From contig NZ_QNUX01000005.1 in the NCBI RefSeq assembly GCF_003312425.1, forward strand, positions 124,001 to 188,000: DNA of 64,000 nt. Reading direction: 5' to 3'. Under the pieces are notes generated by a model. It searched no databases. It had not been told where the DNA came from and saw only the letters and a program-made list of their open reading frames with translations. This document shows, piece after piece, positions 8,901-18,582 of the stretch. The DNA comes from Flavobacterium psychrolimnae. Lineage in GTDB: Bacteria > Bacteroidota > Bacteroidia > Flavobacteriales > Flavobacteriaceae. Made by a program: the position numbers and the translations under genes. Numbering within the stretch: position 1 is the first letter of the stretch; each line of letters begins with the position of its first letter.

Positions 8901-9695
8901 TTATTTAGTAAATTTTTGTAAATCTTTATCTATTCGAGCTAACATTTCGTCAGCTACTTTTTTGTATTTAGTTTCCGCATTAAATTTTATCAAATTTGAT
9001 TGAGCAACTTTGGCAACATTTAATCGCTCTTCCATTTTTGCAGGAACACTATTGATGGCCAATTGATAGGCTGAATCTAATTTATAAAACAAAGCATCTT
9101 CTTTGTATGGAGTTCCAGGATAATCAGCAACAAAATTATCTAAAGCAACAATAGCTGATTTGAAATCAGATATGGTATTATATCCTTTTGCATTTTCAAA
9201 TACTTTTTTCTCAATTTTTTCACTCAATACATTAACTGCAGCATTGGCTTCTGTTAAATATTCCGAGTTTGGATAACTGTCAATAAATGATTGTAATTTA
9301 TCTAACGCTTTTGTAGTATCAGTTTGATCTAAACTATAAACCGGTGACAACATTGAGTAACTTTTAGCACCCAAATATGCCGATTCCTGCAATTTTTCAC
9401 TTTTAGGATAACTGGAAACAAAACTTTCAAACTGGTATCCAGCTAAATAATATTGTTTTGTTTTGTAATACGATTGAGCAAACATGTAGAACAATTTTTC
9501 CGCTTGAGGTTTCCCTCTATAAGCAGGAGCAATCTGTTCAAAAATACGAATCGCTTTTGCATATTTCCCAGAATCGTATAATTTAGTTGCCATCTCAAAT
9601 TTAACAGCAACATCTTCGGTTTTTAATGCTTTTTGGTATTCGTTACAAGAACTGAACACAACTAAAAGAAGCAATAGAGATAATATTTTTTTCAT
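8901..9695 (-). CDS. bamD: Outer-membrane assembly lipoprotein BamD
   Basis: Lipoprotein partner of BamA in inserting beta-barrel proteins into the outer membrane, facing the periplasm. I place the start at 9695 rather than the upstream in-frame ATG at 9731, because that gives a clean lipoprotein signal (MKKILSLLLLLVVFSSC, lipidated Cys17) without a 12-residue charged extension. The 264-residue product consists of tetratricopeptide-like helical pairs (for example KLYDSGKYAKAIRIFEQI and FESFVSSYPKSEK). It leads the omega-coaBC-DUF4835-recN operon, 8 bases before omega. Confidence 0.92.
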   Translation of the reverse strand: MKKILSLLLLLVVFSSCNEYQKALKTEDVAVKFEMATKLYDSGKYAKAIRIFEQIAPAYRGKPQAEKLFYMFAQSYYKTKQYYLAGYQFESFVSSYPKSEKLQESAYLGAKSYSMLSPVYSLDQTDTTKALDKLQSFIDSYPNSEYLTEANAAVNVLSEKIEKKVFENAKGYNTISDFKSAIVALDNFVADYPGTPYKEDALFYKLDSAYQLAINSVPAKMEERLNVAKVAQSNLIKFNAETKYKKVADEMLARIDKDLQKFTK

Positions 9696-9823
9696 TTTTT
9701 TACTTTTTTTATGATTTCTTGGTTGAAACAACCTATAAAATCATACCGAAGTTTCGGTGGCAAATTTAGTTATTAATTTAGCGACTTCAAAATATATTTT
9801 TGGTTTAAAAAAAGACCCTTTCT

Positions 9824-10711
9824 TTACCCTTGCTTATTGATTTTTTTGACAAACTCATCAATCCTGGTAGCCAGAGAATCATCTACTTTTACCAATGGCA
9901 AACGCACAGTATTTTCTGAAATTACCAGTGATAGAAACACTTGTTTGATTCCGGCTGGATTTCCCTGCTCAAAAATCATATCAATACAATCCGCTAAAAG
10001 GTATTGCGTTTTGAAAGCTTCATCCACTTTTCTGTTTAACCCTAAACGGATCATTTCAGAAAATTCTTTTGGAAAACCTTGCCCAATAACTGAAATTACG
10101 CCTGCTCCACCTGCTAAAACCATTGGCAATGCAATCAAGTCATCGCCGGAAATCACCAGAAAATCTTTAGGTTTATTTTTCAATAATTGCATCGCTTGAA
10201 CAAGATCTCCTGCCGCTTCTTTTATAGCTACAACATTTTCAAAATCATTAGCCAATCTAATAACTGTTGATGGCAACATGTTACTCGCCGTTCTTCCTGG
10301 TACATTATATAGTATTACCGGAATTGGAGAAGCTTCAGCAACTGCTTTAAAATGTTGGTAAATCCCTTCCTGTGTAGGTTTGTTATAATATGGTGAAACA
10401 GAAAGTACCGCCGCAAACGCTGATAAATCTCTAGTCTTTAACTCTTCAACAACTTTTAATGTATTATTACCTCCAACTCCCAACACTAATGGTAACGCAC
10501 CATTATTAGCCTCTATTACGGTACGGATAACCAATTCTTTTTCCTCTGGAGACAAAGTTGCATTTTCTGCAGTGGTACCTAAAACTACCAGATATTCAAT
10601 TCCTCCATCGACAGAAAAATTTACGATACTTTTTAATGCCTCGGTGTCAACTGAAAAATCTTGTTTAAAAGGGGTTACAAGAGCAACACCAGTTCCTATT
10701 AATGATTGCAT
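9824..10711 (-). CDS. dapA: 4-hydroxy-tetrahydrodipicolinate synthase
   Basis: Condenses pyruvate with aspartate semialdehyde, the first step committed to lysine and diaminopimelate. The Schiff-base lysine is Lys164 in [10 protein letters not shown], and the catalytic tyrosine is in ILYNVPGRT. The N-terminal strand [10 protein letters not shown] and the GTTAE motif (here [10 protein letters not shown]) are standard. The length of 295 is normal. It lies 7 bases downstream of the small gene at 10719-11237 and is read from the same transcript. No terminator hairpin is visible after it. Confidence 0.97.
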   Translation of the reverse strand: MQSLIGTGVALVTPFKQDFSVDTEALKSIVNFSVDGGIEYLVVLGTTAENATLSPEEKELVIRTVIEANNGALPLVLGVGGNNTLKVVEELKTRDLSAFAAVLSVSPYYNKPTQEGIYQHFKAVAEASPIPVILYNVPGRTASNMLPSTVIRLANDFENVVAIKEAAGDLVQAMQLLKNKPKDFLVISGDDLIALPMVLAGGAGVISVIGQGFPKEFSEMIRLGLNRKVDEAFKTQYLLADCIDMIFEQGNPAGIKQVFLSLVISENTVRLPLVKVDDSLATRIDEFVKKINKQG

Positions 10712-10718
10712 ATTATAT

Positions 10719-11237
10719 TTATATTTTGTTTAATAATTTTAAATATTTGAATAACTCACTTGTAAAAATACTGTAATTATTGACCTCAGTTTTAATCATG
10801 AAATGATTTAATCTTTTGTCTATGGATGAAAAACCTACTTTGAAATGTGCTTTTGAATTATTAGTAATTTGCATTAGAATTGCTTTTTCTAAATCGTAAT
10901 AACTGATTAACAAATCGAATTTTTCATTAACAAAATCATTTACATCAGCTGAAGAAAATTCTCCGTTCCAATTGAGATGTTTGTCACTAAATGTAGGGTG
11001 AATTTCTCCGTCACTTTTTTTTAATTTCTCGTAATAAACAATCGTTTTTATATTTTCCGGAAGAATTCCCCACGATAATAATTCTTTAATCAGCGATTTT
11101 GTATTATTAAAATCAGAGGCATCAACCACTAAACCAATTGATTTAACCGAATCAGCAGTGACATTATTTTTCAAATTTTGTAAGCTGTTTTTTAATGTTT
11201 TTTTTAGAAAAAAATTCTTTATATAATTTAAAAACAT
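10719..11237 (-). CDS. DUF6913-like small protein of unknown function
   Basis: A 172-residue protein without signal peptide or membrane helix. It starts with a basic amphipathic segment ([19 protein letters not shown]) and continues with an alternating alpha/beta pattern, including [10 protein letters not shown] and [19 protein letters not shown] recognise it as the kind of protein found just upstream of dapA in flavobacteria (DUF6913, from memory). The 7-base gap to dapA points to co-transcription. No catalytic residues stand out and I do not assign a function. Confidence 0.65.
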   Translation of the reverse strand: MFLNYIKNFFLKKTLKNSLQNLKNNVTADSVKSIGLVVDASDFNNTKSLIKELLSWGILPENIKTIVYYEKLKKSDGEIHPTFSDKHLNWNGEFSSADVNDFVNEKFDLLISYYDLEKAILMQITNNSKAHFKVGFSSIDKRLNHFMIKTEVNNYSIFTSELFKYLKLLNKI

Positions 11238-11284
11238 AGTACTTTTACTTGATTACAAAATTAATTAATTAAGTCGCATTTAAA

Positions 11285-12064
11285 ATGGTAAATCTAAAAA
11301 AGTATAACGACGTTTCTAAACTTTTTGTTATATTCTTAACATTTTTATTTGTTGCCTCTTGCAGCAAACAAAATTACTACGTTACTAAAATTGAAGGTAA
11401 ACGGATTCCTATTACTGAAAAGGAAAATCAAGTTCCTGCAATTGAAAATTTCATAAAACCGTATCGGGAACATATCAACAAAGATTTAGATAGCGTTCTG
11501 GCGTATTGTCCTGAAACATTAGATAAAAGCACGGGTAAATGGCAAACTACAATTGGTAATTTGATGGCTGATGTTACCTTAATGAGAGGGAATCTTGTAT
11601 TCCAGGCCAGAGAAAAAAAGAATATTGATATTTGTTTGCTCAATAGCGGCGGAATTCGTTCTATACTTCCAAAAGGGAATGTAACAGCCAGAACCGCTTT
11701 TGAAATCATGCCTTTTGAAAACAGCTTAGTAGTAATCGCTTTAAAAGGAGAACAAATTTTTGAAATGGTCGACTTTTTTATCGCAGAAAAAAAACCACAT
11801 CCATTATCAGGTGTAACCTTTACTATTGATAAAAATAATGTTGCCAAAAATATTTTAGTTCAAGGGAAACCTGTTCAAAAAGAGATCATTTATTATGTGG
11901 GAACTAATGATTATTTGTCTAATGGTGGAGATAATATGAATTTCTTCAAAAAAGGAGTTCAGAAATTTGATTTAGAATACAAACTACGAAATATCCTTAT
12001 TGATTATTTTAAAGAAGTGGATACCATTCCTGTGATAAAAGATGTTAGAATTACGGTTGAATAA
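11285..12064 (+). CDS. 5'-nucleotidase, C-terminal (substrate-binding) domain lipoprotein
   Basis: A 259-residue lipoprotein (signal ending LFVASC) holding only the C-terminal domain of the UshA/5'-nucleotidase family. The characteristic NSGGIR and TNDYLSNGGDNM segments are present, along with a TARTAFEIMPFENSLV block. The metallophosphoesterase half is missing here but is encoded by the next gene, 140 bases on. In UshA this domain holds the nucleotide base, so the two products probably work together in the periplasm or at the outer membrane. The start follows a short divergent gap from 10719-11237. Confidence 0.9.
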   Translation: MVNLKKYNDVSKLFVIFLTFLFVASCSKQNYYVTKIEGKRIPITEKENQVPAIENFIKPYREHINKDLDSVLAYCPETLDKSTGKWQTTIGNLMADVTLMRGNLVFQAREKKNIDICLLNSGGIRSILPKGNVTARTAFEIMPFENSLVVIALKGEQIFEMVDFFIAEKKPHPLSGVTFTIDKNNVAKNILVQGKPVQKEIIYYVGTNDYLSNGGDNMNFFKKGVQKFDLEYKLRNILIDYFKEVDTIPVIKDVRITVE

Positions 12065-12111
12065 GTAATTCGAATTTAGAGAACAAAATAGTTTTAGAAA
12101 ACGGAAAGCCC

Positions 12112-12191
12112 TAGCCCTGATTGAAGTGAAAATCCTTTTTATCGTTTTTTAACGATAAAAAAGATTGCAACGAAAAGCGGGAAATAGCTCC
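12112..12191 (+). repeat. Structured intergenic repeat, copy A
   Basis: About 80 bases starting TAGCCCTGATTGAAGTG and ending GGGAAATAGCTCC. The middle holds a hairpin with arms TTTTTATCGTT and AACGATAAAAA, then the conserved GATTGCAACGAA. The same ends occur at 21574-21654 and 37467-37547 with different hairpin sequences. This copy lies between the two halves of the 5'-nucleotidase pair. Confidence 0.85.
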
Positions 12192-12204
12192 AAAAAAATA
12201 TAAA

Positions 12205-13116
12205 ATGAAGAGAAGAGAATTTATAGAGAAAACAGCTGCTGGTTCAGCATTAATAGGTTTAGGTGTGTCATTGAGCAGTTTTGAGTCATCAAAGACCAGA
12301 CAATTGACTGTTTTACATACGAATGATGTACACAGTTATATTGATCCTTTTCCAGCGGATCATCCCAGAAATGCAAATATGGGTGGTGTGGCAAGAAGAG
12401 CAGCCTTAATTGAAACGATTCGGAAAGAAAATCCAAACGTATTACTGTTGGATGCCGGTGATATTTTTCAGGGAACGCCTTATTTTAATTATTACGGTGG
12501 AGAATTAGAATTCAAATTGATGAGTATGATGCAATATGATGCTTCTACAATAGGAAATCATGATTTTGATAACGGTGTTGAAGGTTTGCATGCACAAATG
12601 CCGCACGCTAAATTTGAGTTTATTTCCGCCAATTACGATTTTAAAAATACCGTAATGGATGGTTTTGTAAAACCGTATAAAATATTCCATAAAAACGGAA
12701 TAAAAGTTGGTGTTTTTGGGCTTGGAATAGAGCTTGCAGGATTGGTTGACAAAGGAATGTACAAGGAAACCGTGTACAATGATCCTGTTGAAACGGCTCA
12801 AGATATGGTCCGAATTTTAAAGAAAGAGCAGCAATGTGATATCGTTATTTGTCTGTCGCATTTAGGGTACAAATACAGAGACGAGCCTACTAAAATTTGT
12901 GACTTAAAACTAGCCGAACTGACTCAAGATATAGATTTGATTATAGGTGGTCATACGCACACGTTCTTAGACAAACCAACTGTCACAAAAAATCTTGTAG
13001 GCAAAGAGGTTTTAGTAAATCAAGTGGGTTGCTACGGTATTAACTTAGGAAGAATAGATTTTTATGTTGACAATAATAAAGCTAAAGCTTTTGAAGGAAA
13101 ATCGATTATAGTTTAA
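12205..13116 (+). CDS. 5'-nucleotidase-type metallophosphoesterase, exported
   Basis: The catalytic half of a 5'-nucleotidase/UshA-like enzyme, 303 residues. Di-metal ligands are in LHTNDVHSY, DAGDIFQG, GNHDFD and GGHTHTF. The N-terminus KRREFIEKTAAGSALIG resembles a twin-arginine (Tat) leader, although the pair is Arg-Arg without the full consensus. It would hydrolyse phosphate from nucleotides outside the cytoplasm. The C-terminal domain is a separate upstream gene at 11285, and structured repeat copy A lies between them. The last codons form the left arm of a terminator. Confidence 0.92.
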   Translation: MKRREFIEKTAAGSALIGLGVSLSSFESSKTRQLTVLHTNDVHSYIDPFPADHPRNANMGGVARRAALIETIRKENPNVLLLDAGDIFQGTPYFNYYGGELEFKLMSMMQYDASTIGNHDFDNGVEGLHAQMPHAKFEFISANYDFKNTVMDGFVKPYKIFHKNGIKVGVFGLGIELAGLVDKGMYKETVYNDPVETAQDMVRILKKEQQCDIVICLSHLGYKYRDEPTKICDLKLAELTQDIDLIIGGHTHTFLDKPTVTKNLVGKEVLVNQVGCYGINLGRIDFYVDNNKAKAFEGKSIIV

Positions 13117-13130
13117 CTATAATCGATTTT
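13098..13130 (+). terminator. Terminator overlapping the metallophosphoesterase stop codon
   Basis: Sixteen-base arms (13098-13113 and 13115-13130) form a near-perfect palindrome centred at 13114, followed by a T-run to 13134. The left arm is coding sequence (Lys-Ser-Ile-Ile-Val), and the stop codon at 13114-13116 lies in the centre, so the loop must open a few pairs. Confidence 0.8.
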
Positions 13131-13148
13131 TTTTATGCTGAAAAAAAA

Positions 13149-15897
<2,749 letters not shown>

Positions 15898-15951
15898 TTA
15901 GTTTTGAAAAAGTGTACTAAAATAACCAATTAAAAATAAATAGCAATACAA

Positions 15952-16425
15952 TTATGACGCTATAATAGTATTTATTTGCTGGTATAAAAGGCCGTCGCTT
16001 AAAAACGAACCTTGTTGTATCAATTCAAAAATCGAAGCATTACGCTCTTCGGTAAACTCTTTTTTCCCAACTTTCATTTCAATAGTATCCGTAAACATAT
16101 TATCACTAAGCCATTGCAATCCGTCCTTTGTTAAAAAATCAACTTCAGGAACTAACGATTTTAAAACTATCGATTGAACATAAGTGTCAAAACAATGAAA
16201 AAGGAAAATATGGTTTTTAGAAAAATGTTCTAAATAAGTTGCTTTCGAAAGTACACCTTCCCAAATCAAATCTGAAAACACATCTAATTCTTGTTCGGCA
16301 ACTTCTGGTTTTTCAGCTTTTATTTTATCCCACTCTGCTTTATCAATCGCTTGAGTTGCTAAAAAAGTACTGAATTCTTGGTTCAATTCCTCAAATTGCT
16401 CTTTTGTTAATCTTGAGTATTTCAT
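15952..16425 (-). CDS. DUF6495-like conserved protein
   Basis: A soluble, acidic protein of 157 residues with mainly helical pattern and no signal peptide: RLTKEQFEELNQEFSTFLA near the start and ASIFELIQQGSFLSDGLLY near the end. I recognise it, from memory, as a small family common beside the rpsF-rpsR-rplI cluster in flavobacteria (DUF6495). It is downstream of that cluster but beyond a strong terminator, so it has its own promoter. No catalytic motif is visible and no function is assigned. Confidence 0.65.
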   Translation of the reverse strand: MKYSRLTKEQFEELNQEFSTFLATQAIDKAEWDKIKAEKPEVAEQELDVFSDLIWEGVLSKATYLEHFSKNHIFLFHCFDTYVQSIVLKSLVPEVDFLTKDGLQWLSDNMFTDTIEMKVGKKEFTEERNASIFELIQQGSFLSDGLLYQQINTIIAS

Positions 16426-16516
16426 TTGTGACGAATTTATTTCAGCATCTAATTATTTAAAATGCTCTTTAATTTATGAATTAACGAATCTGAAACAGGT
16501 TCAGATTAAACAAAAA

Positions 16517-16540
16517 AAATCCCGACTTCCATCGGGATTT
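16517..16540 (-). terminator. Terminator of the rpsF-rpsR-rplI operon
   Basis: Perfect 9-base arms AAATCCCGA (16517-16525) and TCGGGATTT (16532-16540) with a 6-base loop, followed on the minus strand by a T-run opposite 16512-16519. It lies 21 bases after the rplI stop. Confidence 0.92.
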
Positions 16541-16561
16541 AATTATATAAATTTAAAAAAT

Positions 16562-17005
16562 TTATGCTTTTTCAGCAACAATTTCGTAATCTAATTCAAC
16601 GATAACATCTCTGTGTAAACGAACACTAGCATTATATTTACCAGTACGTTTAACGATTCCGCTTGTGATGAATTTTCTTTCGATTTGTTGTCCACCTTTA
16701 GCTAAAGCTTCAGCGATATCAATATTGGTAATTGAACCGAATAATTTTTCACCACCTGCTTTTGCAAAGATTTTAATTTCAATAGCTTTCAAAGCTTCAG
16801 CTAATGCTTTTGCATCTGCTACCACTTTAGCTTCTTTGTGCGCTCTTTGTTTTAGGTTTTCAGCTAATACTTTCTTTGCAGAAGAAGTAGCTAAATGTGC
16901 ATGACCTTGTGGGATCAAAAAGTTACGACCGTAACCGTTTTTTACCGTTACAATATCATCTTTAAAGCCTAAATTTTGAACGTCTTGTCTTAATATAAGT
17001 TCCAT
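16562..17005 (-). CDS. rplI: 50S ribosomal protein L9
   Basis: Large-subunit protein that binds 23S rRNA and extends from the L1 side. The N-terminal RNA-binding domain (MELILRQDVQNLGFKDDIV, then GYGRNFLIPQGHA) is fully conserved. A long connecting helix rich in Lys and Ala (about 40-75) leads to the C-terminal domain (KLFGSITNIDIAEAL). At 147 residues it is complete. It is third in the classic rpsF-rpsR-rplI order, 65 bases after rpsR, with a strong terminator behind it. Confidence 0.98.
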   Translation of the reverse strand: MELILRQDVQNLGFKDDIVTVKNGYGRNFLIPQGHAHLATSSAKKVLAENLKQRAHKEAKVVADAKALAEALKAIEIKIFAKAGGEKLFGSITNIDIAEALAKGGQQIERKFITSGIVKRTGKYNASVRLHRDVIVELDYEIVAEKA

Positions 17006-17070
17006 GTTGTTGTCCTTTGTTATAGAAGTTAGGTTTCATGTTTCAGAAAACCAACAACTGAGTTAAATTA

Positions 17071-17367
17071 TTATTTTAGTAAATCAGCCACGTATGGCAT
17101 TAAAGCTAAGTGACGTGCTCTTTTCACAGCAACTGAAACTTTTCTTTGGTATTTTAATGAAGTTCCTGTTAAACGACGAGGAAGAATTTTTCCTTGCTCA
17201 TTTACGAATTTCAATAAGAAATCAGCATCTTTATAATCAATATATTTGATACCTGATTTTTTGAAACGACAATACTTTTTAGTTTTGTTTGTTTCTATGT
17301 TCAAAGGCGTAAGATATCTGATATCTCCGTCTTTTTTTCCTGAAGCCGATTGTTGTAATGTTGCCAT
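17071..17367 (-). CDS. rpsR: 30S ribosomal protein S18
   Basis: Small-subunit protein that forms a dimer with S6 on the platform of the 30S subunit. The conserved core is [15 protein letters not shown] (17-residue region near residue 33) and [15 protein letters not shown], ending in [11 protein letters not shown]. The length of 98 is slightly longer than in E. coli because of an N-terminal extension that is usual in this phylum. It is 5 bases downstream of rpsF, so translation is probably coupled. Confidence 0.98.
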   Translation of the reverse strand: MATLQQSASGKKDGDIRYLTPLNIETNKTKKYCRFKKSGIKYIDYKDADFLLKFVNEQGKILPRRLTGTSLKYQRKVSVAVKRARHLALMPYVADLLK

Positions 17368-17372
17368 GATAA

Positions 17373-17714
17373 TTAAGCTTTTGTAGATTTTAATTTAGTT
17401 CTTCTTCTTTCAGCCCAAGAAATAGCGTGTTTGTCAAGACTTACAGTCAAGAAACGCATAACTCTTTCGTCACGTCTAAATTCAGTTTCAAAAGCAATAA
17501 GAACTTCTCCAGCTACTTTGAATTCGAAAAGGTGGTAAAAACCACTTTTTTTGTTTTGAATTTCGTAAGCCATTTTTTTAAGGCCCCAGTCTTCTTTCGA
17601 CACCATTTCTGCTCCTCTACTAGTAAGAAAATCTTCAAATTTGCTTACTGTTTCCTTTACCTGAACTTCAGATAAAACGGGATTTAAAATGAAAACAGTT
17701 TCATAATGATTCAT
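17373..17714 (-). CDS. rpsF: 30S ribosomal protein S6
   Basis: Small-subunit protein, partner of S18. I start it at 17714 ([16 protein letters not shown]), the family-conserved N-terminus; an in-frame ATG at 17756 would add 14 non-conserved residues and would place the start upstream of the promoter box at 17744. The 113-residue product has the ferredoxin-like S6 pattern, including [19 protein letters not shown]. It opens the S6-S18-L9 operon. Confidence 0.97.
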   Translation of the reverse strand: MNHYETVFILNPVLSEVQVKETVSKFEDFLTSRGAEMVSKEDWGLKKMAYEIQNKKSGFYHLFEFKVAGEVLIAFETEFRRDERVMRFLTVSLDKHAISWAERRRTKLKSTKA

Positions 17715-17743
17715 AAATATATATTTATTTGTTATTTTGGGTG

Positions 17744-17773
17744 CAAAAGTAATCAATAATTCTTAGCAAACAA
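17744..17773 (-). promoter_or_regulatory. Promoter of the rpsF operon
   Basis: On the minus strand the sequence reads TTG, 19 bases, then TACTTTTG. This fits the Bacteroidota consensus TTG / TAnnTTTG with the most usual spacing. It ends 30 bases before the S6 start codon, which also supports the shorter S6 start. Confidence 0.75.
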
Positions 17774-17879
17774 GAGTTATTTCATTTTATTCGATGTATG
17801 GTAAAAAAAATCGGCTCTATTAATTTTTTTTTAATAAAAAAGTAGTATGTTTACGTAGCCAAATCTAAAATACAAAATT

Positions 17880-18575
17880 ATGAAACTAAACTGTGTCGTG
17901 GTGGATGATAGTTCTATCCAAAGAATGATTATCGCTAAGTTAGTTAATAATCATCAAAATTTACACTTAATTGGTGATTTTTCTAATGCTATCGAAGCAA
18001 GAAGTTGCATGTCTATTCATAATGTGGATTTAATTTTTCTTGATATCGAGATGCCTGTAATTAGTGGCTTTGATTTCTTGGATGGATTAAAAGTAAAACC
18101 GCAAATTATTTTCATCACTTCCAAGGCTGAATATGCCATGAAAGCTTTTGATTATGACGCTACCGATTACCTTCAAAAACCAATAGCAATCGATCGATTT
18201 AACGCATCGGTAAAAAGAGCTATTGATTTTCATTTGCTTAAAAAAGAGAATAAAGAAGAAGAAGGTGAACACATTTTCATAAAAAGCAACTTGAAAAAAT
18301 TGAAAATTTTCACTTCAAAAATAAAATGGATTGAGGCATTTGGCGATTATGTGAGAGTAGTAACTGAGGAAGACAGCAATTTAGTGCTTTCTACAATGAA
18401 ATCTTTTGAAAATGATTTGTCGAAAGAAAAATTTGTAAGAGTGCACAAATCCTACATTATCAACATAGATAAAGTAGAACGTTTTAACAGTAAATATGCT
18501 GAAATTGGAATGACAAAAATTCCGTTGAGCCGTCACAAAAAAGAAGATTTAGTTCGGGCATTATCATTTTCTTAA
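17880..18575 (+). CDS. LytTR-family response regulator
   Basis: A two-domain transcription regulator of 231 residues. The receiver domain has the acidic pair Asp9-Asp10, the phospho-acceptor Asp55 in FLDIEMP, and the conserved Lys in DYLQKPI. The C-terminal LytTR DNA-binding domain (about 125-229) shows HIFIKSNLKKLKI, IKWIEAFGDYVRV and FVRVHKSYIINIDKVERF. Usually the partner is a membrane histidine kinase of the 7TM/LytS kind, but none is adjacent here. It converges on priA with only 7 bases between stops. Target genes unknown. Confidence 0.93.
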   Translation: MKLNCVVVDDSSIQRMIIAKLVNNHQNLHLIGDFSNAIEARSCMSIHNVDLIFLDIEMPVISGFDFLDGLKVKPQIIFITSKAEYAMKAFDYDATDYLQKPIAIDRFNASVKRAIDFHLLKKENKEEEGEHIFIKSNLKKLKIFTSKIKWIEAFGDYVRVVTEEDSNLVLSTMKSFENDLSKEKFVRVHKSYIINIDKVERFNSKYAEIGMTKIPLSRHKKEDLVRALSFS

Positions 18576-18582
18576 TATCTCA

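Noticed and set aside
13098..13130. Regulatory operator after the metallophosphoesterase gene
   Set aside because: The dyad is directly followed by a T-run and lies between convergent genes, so a terminator is the simpler reading.
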